Shown one piece after another: positions 7,901 to 14,839 of a stretch of DNA of 31,723 nucleotides. Numbering within the stretch: position 1 is the first letter of the stretch; the number at the start of each line of letters is the position of its first letter. Source of the stretch: JBEVNR01 sp040507985 (GTDB taxonomy: Bacteria > Pseudomonadota > Alphaproteobacteria > Rickettsiales > UBA6187); the NCBI GenBank assembly GCA_040507985.1, contig JBEVNR010000019.1:1-31723 (forward strand), written 5' to 3'. Made by a program: the position numbers and the translations under genes. Under the pieces are notes generated by a model that worked only from the letters and a program-made list of their open reading frames with translations, did not search any database and had not been told where the DNA came from.

Positions 7901-9097
7901 CTTAATGTCCGTAGAGGGAGCGGAGGCCCATTTCGCCGTGCTATACCAGGCCATTGCCGCCGGAATTTCCTTCGTCACCGACGCCGTGACCTTTCCCGCG
8001 TAGGTGACGCCGCTCTTCGCCGGATCCTTATCTTCGGAAAGGGAGAGGGTTTCTTGAAACGATTCGCCTCCCGGACGGACGGCAAGGTCCAACTCTCCGG
8101 GAGACTTACATACGGCGCGCTTTCCGTTCTCCTTGCACCACACAAGTTTGACTTTGGGATTATCGTGCGTTGAGTCAAAGTCGAGCACGGGCGTCGGCAT
8201 CGAGGCGAATTCGACGGGAAAAAAGGCGCGGGGATGGAACGGGGGAGGAAACGGTCCAAGAGGCACCGGAGCGCAGCCGGAGGGAATGGCGGTTCCCAAC
8301 TTATCCATATCCGCCACTTTTGCATAGCTCGAAGCGTCCCACGTGCTAATGCGTCCGTAAACGACGACGTTATATTCGTCAAACAAGCCGCCAAGTAATT
8401 TTCGCACCATTTCGAAAGCGTTAAAATTTGTTATGGCGCCTTCAATGTTTCCGTTAGCCAGAAATTTAATCGAAGTAAATAATTGGCTTAAGCGGTTGGT
8501 AAGCATGCCGACAATTTTTTCCGAGACGGACTTCGCCTTAGATTTAGGCGTCAGTTCCGGCCATGGACTTTTTAAATAATCGCCGAACTTGGCGACGCTG
8601 GGAGGGTCGGTAAAGTCGACCGGGTCGTCATACGCGCATAAGGCGATGTTTTCGTACCCGTCCTCCATTTGCACGCGCGCGCAAATGCGGCTGGTAAAGG
8701 GCGGAAAATTAAGCGCAGGCTTAGGGAAATGCACCATGATCGCACATTTTCCCGGCCTAAGCGTACGCACCATGTCTGGAAGGGGGATTTGTATGGCCCC
8801 AAACAGCAACGGAAGAAAATTTTTCGTGTGCGCCTTAATGATAGGGTCCTTAAACGTCGATTCTTTGACGATTTCCGCCGTGCACATAGGGAAACAGCCT
8901 AGCAACGACGCCACGGTGTTAACGAATCTCTTGCCTGCATTGTCGTTTTTTATGCCGAAAATCGCGTGCGCGGGAGAGATGGGATAGGCGGAAAGCGCTA
9001 AAGAAAGCAAGCAGGTAAACACGATATGCTTTGACCGCAACGTCGCAACCGTTGCGGTGTTTAAAAACGGGGCGGCTATGTGGGTTAGAAACCGCAT
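4937..9097 (-). CDS. Very large secreted Cys-rich protein with a Gly-rich domain
   Basis: A 1386-residue protein of unknown function. The N-terminus has a signal-like segment with Arg/Lys, a hydrophobic core (IVFTCLLSLALSAYPIS) and a predicted cleavage after AHA at about residue 45. No other membrane segment is evident, so it should be periplasmic, surface-bound or released. Cysteines are numerous, often in short pairs, suggesting disulfides. CAPVPLGPFPPPF (near residue 270) recalls the extracellular part of Rickettsiales VirB6-like proteins, but the VirB6 membrane domain is absent, so this link is weak. From about 855, VQAWGGGARAG, GGGGGYAEIVLDG, IAEGG, AEGGPGNRID and GAGGCGVDQMISGEGWPGAV resemble the Gly-rich domains of phage-tail-like or surface proteins, ending near 1240. 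It stands alone between grpE and the complex I gene. AGGA lies only 3 nt before the ATG. Confidence 0.8.
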   Translation of the reverse strand: MRFLTHIAAPFLNTATVATLRSKHIVFTCLLSLALSAYPISPAHAIFGIKNDNAGKRFVNTVASLLGCFPMCTAEIVKESTFKDPIIKAHTKNFLPLLFGAIQIPLPDMVRTLRPGKCAIMVHFPKPALNFPPFTSRICARVQMEDGYENIALCAYDDPVDFTDPPSVAKFGDYLKSPWPELTPKSKAKSVSEKIVGMLTNRLSQLFTSIKFLANGNIEGAITNFNAFEMVRKLLGGLFDEYNVVVYGRISTWDASSYAKVADMDKLGTAIPSGCAPVPLGPFPPPFHPRAFFPVEFASMPTPVLDFDSTHDNPKVKLVWCKENGKRAVCKSPGELDLAVRPGGESFQETLSLSEDKDPAKSGVTYAGKVTASVTKEIPAAMAWYSTAKWASAPSTDIKVEFVGQVSSSDPSEICVYGQTPGDDMSRQLVVTPAGEGCISRSLSTKLPYVYNLYEPAVSGKGSVKLGLDRICRGRFLPGITAQFPSKAENEARYMPPKDATPDNSFLDYVSAMEIKDGHQCVEKNDAKFITKFMKGMQFFFNRRCAGPVETPPPAPGADAASQIPVCTAYDSIGCLDGYTSPYQVIADYNGNIVEDRPNVRVDYDARLDTKFNRNSTYKYLPPFCLGKIGNECNNYVTGCYSWSTKDNRCDDVDNHISPKLYVYDADGKDLSAKPCQNANDCPAGFVDNVAYDAFTYDRGKYAPQSLLPEQLGLCTNETTYSFFLTGDLERNDTLPSFEPSSLDYLGGTPTVCDPSRNFCADDPCRGGECSYTGKFFNTYACHMEADIGAKDLALTADVKNEPGGVVAGCSPDIKKARNAPVQNGSPMLASATFAEQGNGRERATGVLQGFDGSSCKYYLVQAWGGGARAGDRRTGGGGGYAEIVLDGRATGLQIGAVVGEGGYELGNDGYRKNYYRKSLPNDVHGDPVEDTENLNPKLKINPNEPKENYRITKKYAGDGQDTVVYLAGKVLVIAEGGMTPTDYDLDSPASIQENVSPPGGRVFLNLDFPDSLLLHAYIAEGGPGNRIDNMPRTSGNLNNSYYNPDAVGYNSFFSFARGTNSLNVMSVNGGASGPFYEDIVDMVGERLSGNPRSCYDSFCDKAYARPDSMDYLTKTYSLHNLGNPSTGIPSDLCKKDFLGKMDDPTKPPPSDAYKGIIYDYNLPEDAAIGGDEQKKFTPDSSLNTAARPVRGFYRGAGMTDPTKDYYFYKDILSKVPTYGAGGCGVDQMISGEGWPGAVVVHCLQDNDYTGSEFGKPETVNFSQLITKLNRSKGFVTRLNSATHGCAPLKDVLLRRYDEILQTWRYYECNLPSAGFGQQPESLNVCKEIWDRENVTYEVKPVVDATNVYGYRDDGKKSAGGKDYRASGVWRAYPEAPTCDDGVWRF

Positions 9098-9124
9098 ATT
9101 TCCTAAACGGCTTAATTCTTAGGG

Positions 9125-9154
9125 ATTACATCATAAAACATTTTTATGACGCAA
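9125..9154 (-). promoter_or_regulatory. Candidate promoter with a dyad filling its spacer
   Basis: On the minus strand TTGCGT (9154-9149), an 18-nt spacer and TGTAAT (9130-9125) precede the large secreted protein gene by 28 nt. A perfect 8-bp inverted repeat, TCATAAAA-cat-TTTTATGA (9131-9149), fills the spacer exactly and overlaps the -35 by one base. That geometry is operator-like. The repeat is AT-rich and could also be a simple hairpin after the upstream gene, which stops at 9171. Confidence 0.35.
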
Positions 9155-9170
9155 TTATAAAATACGGCGC

Positions 9171-9464
9171 TTATCGCGTGCGCTTAAAATTATCGGCGTA
9201 CGATTTAGGGGAGAAGCGCTTTTCGTGCGGCATAACGGTTGAAAACGGAATTCCGATGCGGCGGGCGTAGCTTTCCGCCCCTTCGCGCGAGGCGAAGCCG
9301 AGCCTTATCTGCCGGCGGGGGGCCAGGTTGCCGGTCCAGCCCATGACGGGCTCAATATAATTCGGATCGGCGTCTTCCGAGAATTCCAACGTCCAGGGCA
9401 ACGGGGCGGACGCGCGGCCGGATTGCATGGGGTTTGGCGCAGGTCGGTAAATGCGGGCGTACAT
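9171..9464 (-). CDS. NDUFS4-like ETC complex I subunit
   Basis: A 97-residue accessory subunit of NADH:quinone oxidoreductase (ETC_C1_NDUFS4 family), which binds the peripheral arm of complex I. Family features are the opening ARIYRPAPNPMQSGRA, the WTLEF strand, the central MGWTGN, the QIRLGFASREGAESYARRIGI block and a basic C-terminus with PKSYADNFKR. Length is normal for bacterial members. No Shine-Dalgarno is obvious before the ATG at 9464, but a good promoter lies at 9515-9543. It is divergent from tig. The family is typical of Alphaproteobacteria and mitochondria, so it is a lineage marker. Confidence 0.88.
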   Translation of the reverse strand: MYARIYRPAPNPMQSGRASAPLPWTLEFSEDADPNYIEPVMGWTGNLAPRRQIRLGFASREGAESYARRIGIPFSTVMPHEKRFSPKSYADNFKRTR

Positions 9465-9514
9465 AGGCGTAACGTAATGATAGCGTTTTTCGGAGTTGGC
9501 GTGACGACCATCCG

Positions 9515-9543
9515 ACTATACCGCCTTCCCGCCTTAAAATCAA
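9515..9543 (-). promoter_or_regulatory. Promoter of the NDUFS4-like gene
   Basis: On the minus strand TTGATT (9543-9538), a 17-nt spacer and TATAGT (9520-9515) form a good sigma70 match. The expected start near 9508 leaves a leader of about 44 nt before the ATG at 9464. Confidence 0.55.
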
Positions 9544-9579
9544 CGACGGAATAAAAACCGGGCCTTGCCAAGCCGCGCG

Positions 9580-9599
9580 GCCTATTGTATGAAATAGGC
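9580..9599 (+). other. Hairpin upstream of tig
   Basis: Perfect 7-bp arms GCCTATT (9580-9586) and AATAGGC (9593-9599) with a 6-nt loop lie 52 nt before the tig start. No T-run follows. It could be part of the tig leader or a terminator remnant; nothing else is visible in 9544-9651. Confidence 0.25.
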
Positions 9600-9651
9600 G
9601 AAAACGATAACTTTACCCGCCTCCACATATAAAAAACGGAATTCTACGATT

Positions 9652-11136
9652 ATGGCGCAAGTGTCAGAGAAAATTAACGAAGATTTACGCCGTGAGTACG
9701 AGATTACCGTATCTTTCGCCGACATGCATGCCGCTTACGAAAAAAAACTTGCCGCCACCGCAAAAAAAGTGCGCATTGACGGCTTTCGCAAAGGAAAGGT
9801 TCCGATCGCCATCGTGAAAAAAAACTACGGCCCGTCTATTGTCGCCGAACTTGCGGAAGAAACCGTCTCTAAAAACGTTAAAAAACTAACCGAAGAAAAT
9901 CGATTTATTTTCGCCTATCAACCGACCGTGACGATTACGAAAGAATATGCGGAAAACGACGACGCCGATTTCGCCTTTACTCTGTCGTTCGAGCTGATGC
10001 CCACCGTTCCGGATTACGACTTGTCGTCCATTAACGTGAAACGCTACGTCATTCCCGTTGAAGAACAAGACATGGAACGCGCCTTCGCGAACGTCAAGGA
10101 AGGAAAGGGCAAACATACCGACGCCGAAGACGGGTACCAAGCCGCCAACAAAGATAAAATCATCATGGATTTCGTCGGCACGACGGACGGAGAAAAAATT
10201 GAAGGCGGAAGCGATACGGACGCCCAATTGATTCTCGGCAGCGGACGCTTAATTAAAGGGTTTGAAGAGGGATTGATCGGCGTTAAAAAAGGCGAGGAAC
10301 GCACGCTTGACTTAACCTTTCCCGACCCGTACCACAGCAAGGAATTGGCCGGAAAACCGGCCGAATTTCGCGTGAAGGTAAAAAACGTACAAAAATTCAC
10401 TCCGGCGGAATTTAACGACGATTTTTTCAATGAAGTCGAAGTGAAGGACATGGAGGAATTTAGGAACGTCATTGAAAATACGCTAAAAGAAAACAACGCT
10501 CGGCGCGTTCGTCCGCAAATTAAGAAAGAGCTGTTCGACGCCCTTGAAAAAATTTGCGACTTTCCCGTTCCCCAAAAAATGCTCCACGCCGAATTGCGTC
10601 ATTTAAAATCGAGCGTCAAAGGCACCGACGAAGACCCGGGAGACGACAAGGACAAGAACGAAACATTGCTGTCGATCGCTGCGCGCCGCATCCGTTTGGG
10701 GTTGTTTCTGGCGCATTACGCAAAGCAACACGGCGTCGAGGTCACAAAAGACGAAGTAGCGCGGGAAATATACCAATTCGTGCGAGAATCCAACGCGTCG
10801 CCGGAAATGATCCAGCGTATATTCTCCCACAAAAGCAAGGAATACGACGCGCTGGCCTCGCAATTTTCCGGAAAGGTGCTTGAAGAAAAAACCGTCGATA
10901 AATTAATGGAAACGCTTTCGTCCGAAGAGGCGCTTATCTCCGGCGAGGAATTTGATAAAATGGTGGAAGAAGACGAAGACGACTTCATTTTATCGGAAAC
11001 CGGCGACGTGAGCGGCGACAACGTAGAAGACGACGAGCATCACGAGCACGTACACGGGGAGCATTGCGACCACGACCACGTCCATGATGACGATGCGCAA
11101 AAAAATGCGCCGGCGCCTAAAGCCGTTAATGCGTAA
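9652..11136 (+). CDS. tig: Trigger factor with a His-rich C-terminal tail
   Basis: Ribosome-bound chaperone and prolyl isomerase that meets nascent chains at the exit tunnel. The 494-residue product has the ribosome-binding domain with signature GFRKGKVP (44-51), an FKBP-type isomerase domain (about 150-245, with IMDFVGTTDGEKIEGG and LILGSGRLIKGFEEGLIG), and the helical substrate-holding domain. It is longer than the usual 430-450 residues because of an acidic and His-rich tail: eight His and one Cys fall between residues 463 and 478, followed by an Ala/Pro/Lys end. The tail looks able to bind Ni or Zn, which is inference. It leads an operon with trpS (9-nt gap) and psd. The Shine-Dalgarno is weak (GGA, 11 nt from ATG). 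Confidence 0.96.
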   Translation: MAQVSEKINEDLRREYEITVSFADMHAAYEKKLAATAKKVRIDGFRKGKVPIAIVKKNYGPSIVAELAEETVSKNVKKLTEENRFIFAYQPTVTITKEYAENDDADFAFTLSFELMPTVPDYDLSSINVKRYVIPVEEQDMERAFANVKEGKGKHTDAEDGYQAANKDKIIMDFVGTTDGEKIEGGSDTDAQLILGSGRLIKGFEEGLIGVKKGEERTLDLTFPDPYHSKELAGKPAEFRVKVKNVQKFTPAEFNDDFFNEVEVKDMEEFRNVIENTLKENNARRVRPQIKKELFDALEKICDFPVPQKMLHAELRHLKSSVKGTDEDPGDDKDKNETLLSIAARRIRLGLFLAHYAKQHGVEVTKDEVAREIYQFVRESNASPEMIQRIFSHKSKEYDALASQFSGKVLEEKTVDKLMETLSSEEALISGEEFDKMVEEDEDDFILSETGDVSGDNVEDDEHHEHVHGEHCDHDHVHDDDAQKNAPAPKAVNA

Positions 11137-11145
11137 GGCGGAAGC

Positions 11146-12153
11146 GTGACGACGCCCGCTCGCCGCATTCTCTCCGGCATTCAACCGACGGGAAGGCTAC
11201 ATATCGGAAATTATTTCGGCGCCTTAAAGCAATGGGTGGCGTCGCAACGTCAGGAAGGCGAACGATTTTTTTGCATCGTCGACCTGCACGCCTTGACCGT
11301 TCCCGGCGATCCGGACGCGTTACGCGAATCGACGCTATATACCGCCGCAGCCTATATTGCGTGCGGCATAGACCCAAAAAGCTCGACGCTTTTTCGCCAG
11401 TCGCGCGTGCCGGAGCATACCCGACTGCAATGGGTTTTAGGCTGCGCAACCCCTCTGGGGTGGCTAAACCGCATGACGCAATATAAGGAAAAATCCGCCG
11501 CAGACAAGGCCGCCAACTGTTTGGGAATATACAGCTATCCGGTATTGATGGCGGCCGACATTCTGCTCTACGGCGCAACCGACGTGCCTGTGGGAGACGA
11601 TCAAAAGCAGCATATCGAGCTGGCGAGAGATCTCGCGCTGGCGTTTAACGCGCGGTACGACGCCGATATTTTTACCGTTCCCGAACCCGTGATACGTAGC
11701 GAGGCGGCCCGAGTGATGAGCTTACGCGACGGACGGGCGAAAATGAGCAAATCGGCCATTTCCGACCAAAGCCGCATCAACCTGACCGATAGTGACAGTG
11801 ACATTCGCCATAAAATCATGAAAGCGAAAACTGATTCCTTTCCTGGCGTCACCTACGCGCCGGACGAGCGGCCGGAGGTGGCGAATCTGTTACGCATTCT
11901 CGCGGCGGGACTGGGAGAGAAAACGGAAAGCGTCGCCGCCAAATATGCCGGCGCCAACAGCGCCGTACTAATAAAAAAAGACCTTGCCGACGCCCTTATC
12001 GCCGAAATTTCCCCGATTAGAGACGAATTATTGCGACTCTATCACAACGATCGCGCCGCCCTGACCTCCATACTTGAGGAAGGAGAAAACCGCGCGCGGG
12101 AAATTGCCGGCGAGGTAATGGGACGCGTCGATCATGCGGTGGGGTTGGCGTAA
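11146..12153 (+). CDS. trpS: Tryptophanyl-tRNA synthetase
   Basis: Class I synthetase charging tRNA-Trp in the cytosol. The 335-residue product carries the HIGH-type motif in PTGRLHIGNYFG (HIGN at 19-22) and the KMSKS loop in GRAKMSKSAISD. The start is a GTG at 11146, with AAGGCGGA just before it, 9 nt after the tig stop. Length and motif spacing fit bacterial TrpRS. Translation is probably coupled to tig, and psd follows after 51 nt. Confidence 0.97.
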   Translation: MTTPARRILSGIQPTGRLHIGNYFGALKQWVASQRQEGERFFCIVDLHALTVPGDPDALRESTLYTAAAYIACGIDPKSSTLFRQSRVPEHTRLQWVLGCATPLGWLNRMTQYKEKSAADKAANCLGIYSYPVLMAADILLYGATDVPVGDDQKQHIELARDLALAFNARYDADIFTVPEPVIRSEAARVMSLRDGRAKMSKSAISDQSRINLTDSDSDIRHKIMKAKTDSFPGVTYAPDERPEVANLLRILAAGLGEKTESVAAKYAGANSAVLIKKDLADALIAEISPIRDELLRLYHNDRAALTSILEEGENRAREIAGEVMGRVDHAVGLA

Positions 12154-12204
12154 TACGCGGATGACAGTCACAAAGACGAAACACATAGAAACGAAGGAGA
12201 CATT

Positions 12205-12921
12205 ATGTCGGTATTGACGCGGATAGCAAAAAACGTCGAAGAATTTTTTGTCCCGATTCATCGCGAAGGCATATTGCCCGCATCCATCGCCTTTGCGGTG
12301 ACGGCCATATGCTTCACCTTTTCCGACGAACTCGGGTTCGTGCTGCTCGTGCTTGCGTGTTGGACGCTGTATTTCTTCCGCAACCCAAAGCGCACCACCC
12401 CGGTGCGGCCGGGATTGGTGATTGCGCCGGGAGACGGGCGCATCGTCGACGTATCCTTTGCCGCCCCTCCGCCGGAATTGGGAATGGGGGCCGAAATGCG
12501 AAGAAAAATAAGTATTTTCCTTAACGTATGCGACGTGCACGTCAACCGCGTTCCCATCTCCGGCGTGGTGACGGTCAGCCATTACCGCCCGGGAAAATTT
12601 CTTAACGCCGATCTCGATAAGGCGAGCGAAGACAACGAGCGGCAATGCTTGTTGATAAAGGAAGAGAAAGGACGCGAAATCGCCTGCGTGCAAATCGCAG
12701 GACTGGTCGCTCGTCGCATCGTGTGCGAGGCGAAGGTGGGAGACGTGGTGGAGGCCGGCGCGCGCTATGGCATCATTCGCTTTGGCAGTCGCGTCGACGT
12801 TTACTTGCCGCCCGAAATCGCGCCGATGGTGTGCAAGGGCCAATATATGATCGGCGGAGAAACGGTGATGGCCGACCTTGACGCCGAACGGCAAGAAGAG
12901 GCGGTTGGGCGGGAATCGTAG
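12205..12921 (+). CDS. psd: Phosphatidylserine decarboxylase proenzyme
   Basis: Membrane enzyme making phosphatidylethanolamine from phosphatidylserine with a self-made pyruvoyl group. The 238-residue form is the short type. It has N-terminal hydrophobic segments (about 22-57), FFRNPKR (57-63), APGDGRIVDV (74-83), IFLNVCDVHVNRVPISG (104-120), YRPGKFLNADLDKASEDNER (127-146) and the maturation site RFGSRVD, where cleavage between Gly194 and Ser195 should yield the pyruvoyl alpha chain. AAGGAG lies 7 nt before the ATG, the strongest ribosome site of the operon. pssA, its usual partner, does not follow; a non-coding repeat island does. Confidence 0.95.
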   Translation: MSVLTRIAKNVEEFFVPIHREGILPASIAFAVTAICFTFSDELGFVLLVLACWTLYFFRNPKRTTPVRPGLVIAPGDGRIVDVSFAAPPPELGMGAEMRRKISIFLNVCDVHVNRVPISGVVTVSHYRPGKFLNADLDKASEDNERQCLLIKEEKGREIACVQIAGLVARRIVCEAKVGDVVEAGARYGIIRFGSRVDVYLPPEIAPMVCKGQYMIGGETVMADLDAERQEEAVGRES

Positions 12922-12981
12922 TAAAACAAAGAGGTATTCAGTTCCGTCACTTGCTGGGATCGGTTTATTTTAAACAAGTTA

Positions 12982-13011
12982 TATATATCCGATTAAAAAA
13001 TCGGATATATA
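12982..13011 (+). terminator. Perfect AT-rich hairpin downstream of psd
   Basis: Perfect 13-bp arms (12982-12994 and 12999-13011, core ATCCGATT/AATCGGAT) enclose an AAAA loop 60 nt after the psd stop. No T-run follows, so it is not a classical intrinsic terminator. It is the best candidate for ending the tig-trpS-psd transcript or stabilising its 3' end. Confidence 0.4.
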
Positions 13012-13052
13012 GGGCAATCCGTATGCGGCGCAAGCACTTTTTGGTTGACCGC

Positions 13053-13311
13053 AGGGGTGAGCCAGGGCAAAAGCATAAATTAATGCATTAATAATTTATG
13101 TTTAACATATCAATCTTCGTCATTCCCGCGCAGGCGGGAATCCAGCGTTTTTTTTAAACTTGTGCGCGAAGCGTGCTCTTATTTTAAAGAAAAAAATGAG
13201 CGTGCTACGCACGCAAATTTTGTTTTTTGCTAGATTCCCGCTTTCAGGGGAATGGCAATGTTTAATTTTTTATAACCTTATTAATTCATGTTTTTGCCCT
13301 GAGGGGTGAGC
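13053..13311. mobile_element. MITE-like element with 10-bp direct repeats
   Basis: The direct repeat AGGGGTGAGC occurs exactly at 13053-13062 and 13302-13311. Between them, 13063-13301 (239 bp) is bounded by inverted ends that begin CAGGGCAAAA on both sides and match at 20 of 22 positions. This is the structure of a non-autonomous transposable element with its target duplication. No transposase ORF lies inside. A second repeat type is nested at about 13118-13257. A 9-13 bp target duplication would suit an IS4-like transposase, which is inference. Confidence 0.75.
13118..13257. repeat. CGTCATTCCCGC-type repeat nested in the MITE
   Basis: The left end CGTCATTCCCGCGCAGGCGG (13118-13137) is an inverted match to the right end, which reads CTAGATTCCCGCTTTCAGGG from 13230. 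The interior shares GCGCGAAGCG and GAGCGTGCTACGCACGCAA with the copy at 14646-14811. ATGTTTAA occurs exactly at 13098-13105 and 13258-13265, a possible 8-bp duplication, though the left copy sits 12 nt outside the inverted end. No ORF is present. Confidence 0.6.
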
Positions 13312-13314
13312 AAG

Positions 13315-13363
13315 CTAATCTAATTAGGACTTATGCAGTGCGTAAGTCCTACTAATAAATTAG
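13315..13363. repeat. Palindrome sharing a 12-mer with the left-edge repeat
   Basis: TAGGACTTATGC (13325-13336) and GCGTAAGTCCTA (13340-13351) form a 12-bp stem with one mismatch and a 3-nt loop, flanked by weaker CTAAT/ATTAG pairing. The right arm is identical to 122-133. It lies downstream of both psd and dnaJ, about 60 bp from the dnaJ stop. Confidence 0.5.
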
Positions 13364-13421
13364 CGAGTTATCGCGGATAGCGGCGGGTTGGCGTCATTAT
13401 ACCGTTAACATAGAATATTTC

Positions 13422-14582
13422 CTACGCCGCTCCTTCCCAGAAATCCTTTAGTTTCTTAAAAAACTGTTCGACTTTTGGGTTGGCGTCGCCGTTTTCCTCT
13501 TTTTCAAACTCCTCCAGCAACTCGCGTTGGCGTTTGCTTAATTTTTGCGGCGTTTCGACTTGTACTTCGACATACATGTCGCCGCGCCGTCCACCGGAGC
13601 GTAGAACGGTCATTCCCTTGCCGCGCAGCCGCAGCATCTCGCCGGATTGCGTGCCGGCCGGTATGGTCACGCGCGTTTTTGTTCCCTCTACCGTCGGCGC
13701 CTCCATCGCGCCGCCAAGCGCCGCCTCGGTCATTTTCACGTGGGCCTTAAAATATATGTCGTTGCCGCGACGCTCGAAAAGGGAATGGGGCGCCACCTTG
13801 ACGAACAGATACAGATCGCCGGCGGGACCGCCGCGCGCGCCGGCCTCGCCTTCGCCGGCCACGCGCACGCGGGCGCCGTCGTCCACTCCGGCAGGAACGG
13901 AAACGGAAAGGGTTTTTTCCTTGTTGACGCGTCCTTCTCCCCGGCAATCCTTACACGGGTCCGCAATGACGTGACCGGCTCCTCCGCACGCGCCGCACGT
14001 CTGTTCTATCATTAAAAATCCATGCCGCGCGGCCACTTTTCCGTGGCCGCCGCACGCGCCGCACGTTTTTGGCTTAGACCCGTTGGCGGCGCCGCTGCCG
14101 GAACACCCGTCGCATTTGGCCTTGGCCATGAACGATATGGTTTCCTTCTTGCCCTTAAAGGCTTCTTCAAGCGTGACGCTTACGTTATAGCGCAGGTCGC
14201 TTCCCGATTGGCGGACGGACGCCCCGCCGCCCCGCGCGCCTCCTCCTCCGCCGCCCATAAAGTCGCTGAAGAAATCGCCGAAAATATCGCCGAAATCGGC
14301 GTTGCCTTGAGAGGAAAATCCGGAGAACCCGCCTTGACGCCCGCCTCCGGCGTCGCCGCCGAACGCGGCATGGCCGAAACGGTCGTAGGCCGCGCGTTTT
14401 TGCGGATCCTTCAGCACGTCGTAGGCTTCGCTTATTTCCTTGAATTTTTTCTCCGCCTCCGGATTGTCCTTATTGCGGTCCGGATGGTGCTTCATGGCCA
14501 AGGTGCGATAGGCTTTTTTCAGGGCATCCGCGTCCGCGCCTTTTTCGACGCCCAGCAGGGCGTAATAGTCTTGTTTGGGCAT
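13422..14582 (-). CDS. dnaJ: DnaJ (Hsp40) co-chaperone
   Basis: Delivers substrates to DnaK and stimulates its ATPase. The 386-residue type I protein has the J-domain with HPD at 33-35, a Gly/Phe-rich linker (about 74-120, with an extra GGGGGGARGGG run), four zinc repeats (CDGCSGSG, CGACGGHG, CGACGGAG, CKDCRGEG) and the C-terminal substrate domains. The start at 14582 gives the normal MPKQDYYALLGV opening but has no clear Shine-Dalgarno. It follows dnaK on the same strand, yet the 597-bp gap holds a decayed toxin-antitoxin module and a repeat element, so the classic dnaKJ operon is interrupted. Related repeats lie on both sides of the gene. Confidence 0.97.
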   Translation of the reverse strand: MPKQDYYALLGVEKGADADALKKAYRTLAMKHHPDRNKDNPEAEKKFKEISEAYDVLKDPQKRAAYDRFGHAAFGGDAGGGRQGGFSGFSSQGNADFGDIFGDFFSDFMGGGGGGARGGGASVRQSGSDLRYNVSVTLEEAFKGKKETISFMAKAKCDGCSGSGAANGSKPKTCGACGGHGKVAARHGFLMIEQTCGACGGAGHVIADPCKDCRGEGRVNKEKTLSVSVPAGVDDGARVRVAGEGEAGARGGPAGDLYLFVKVAPHSLFERRGNDIYFKAHVKMTEAALGGAMEAPTVEGTKTRVTIPAGTQSGEMLRLRGKGMTVLRSGGRRGDMYVEVQVETPQKLSKRQRELLEEFEKEENGDANPKVEQFFKKLKDFWEGAA

Positions 14583-14645
14583 GGGAAGAAAATTATTTTT
14601 CTATTTATTCTTGAGATATATTCTTATTACACTGTTTTTTATGTT

Positions 14646-14811
14646 CGTCATTCCCGCGCAGGCGTGAAAACAAACGCAGCAAATTTTCGCCAATCCGGAT
14701 TTTAAAAATAAACTTATGCGCGAAGCGCACGTCGAAATTCTTTAACGAACATCGAGCGTGCTGCGCACGCAAGTGTTTAAAAACTGGATCCCCGCTTTCG
14801 TGGGGATGACG
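14646..14811. repeat. Second CGTCATTCCCGC-type element, upstream of dnaJ
   Basis: It starts CGTCATTCCCGCGCAGGCG (14646-14664) and ends with the inverted match CCCCGCTTTCGTGGGGATGA (14790-14809, continuing to CG at 14811). The interior again carries GCGCGAAGCG and GAGCGTGCTGCGCACGCAA, the same order and orientation as the copy at 13118-13257. The left end is already damaged (GCGTGA instead of GCGGGA). It lies 64 bp before the dnaJ start and may affect its transcription. Confidence 0.65.
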
Positions 14812-14839
14812 ATCCGTTGTTATTAATTAATGAAAAACA

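Noticed and set aside
9465..9651. tRNA gene between the complex I gene and tig
   Set aside because: No TTC loop consensus or acceptor pairing was found on either strand; only a 7-bp hairpin is present. Other intergenic regions were also scanned by eye without a tRNA.
13063..13301. Transposase gene within the MITE
   Set aside because: The interior has only short, stop-rich frames and palindromes.
14022..14705. 227-codon plus-strand ORF opposite dnaJ
   Set aside because: It is a high-GC mirror of dnaJ coding sequence that runs on into the repeat; no family features.
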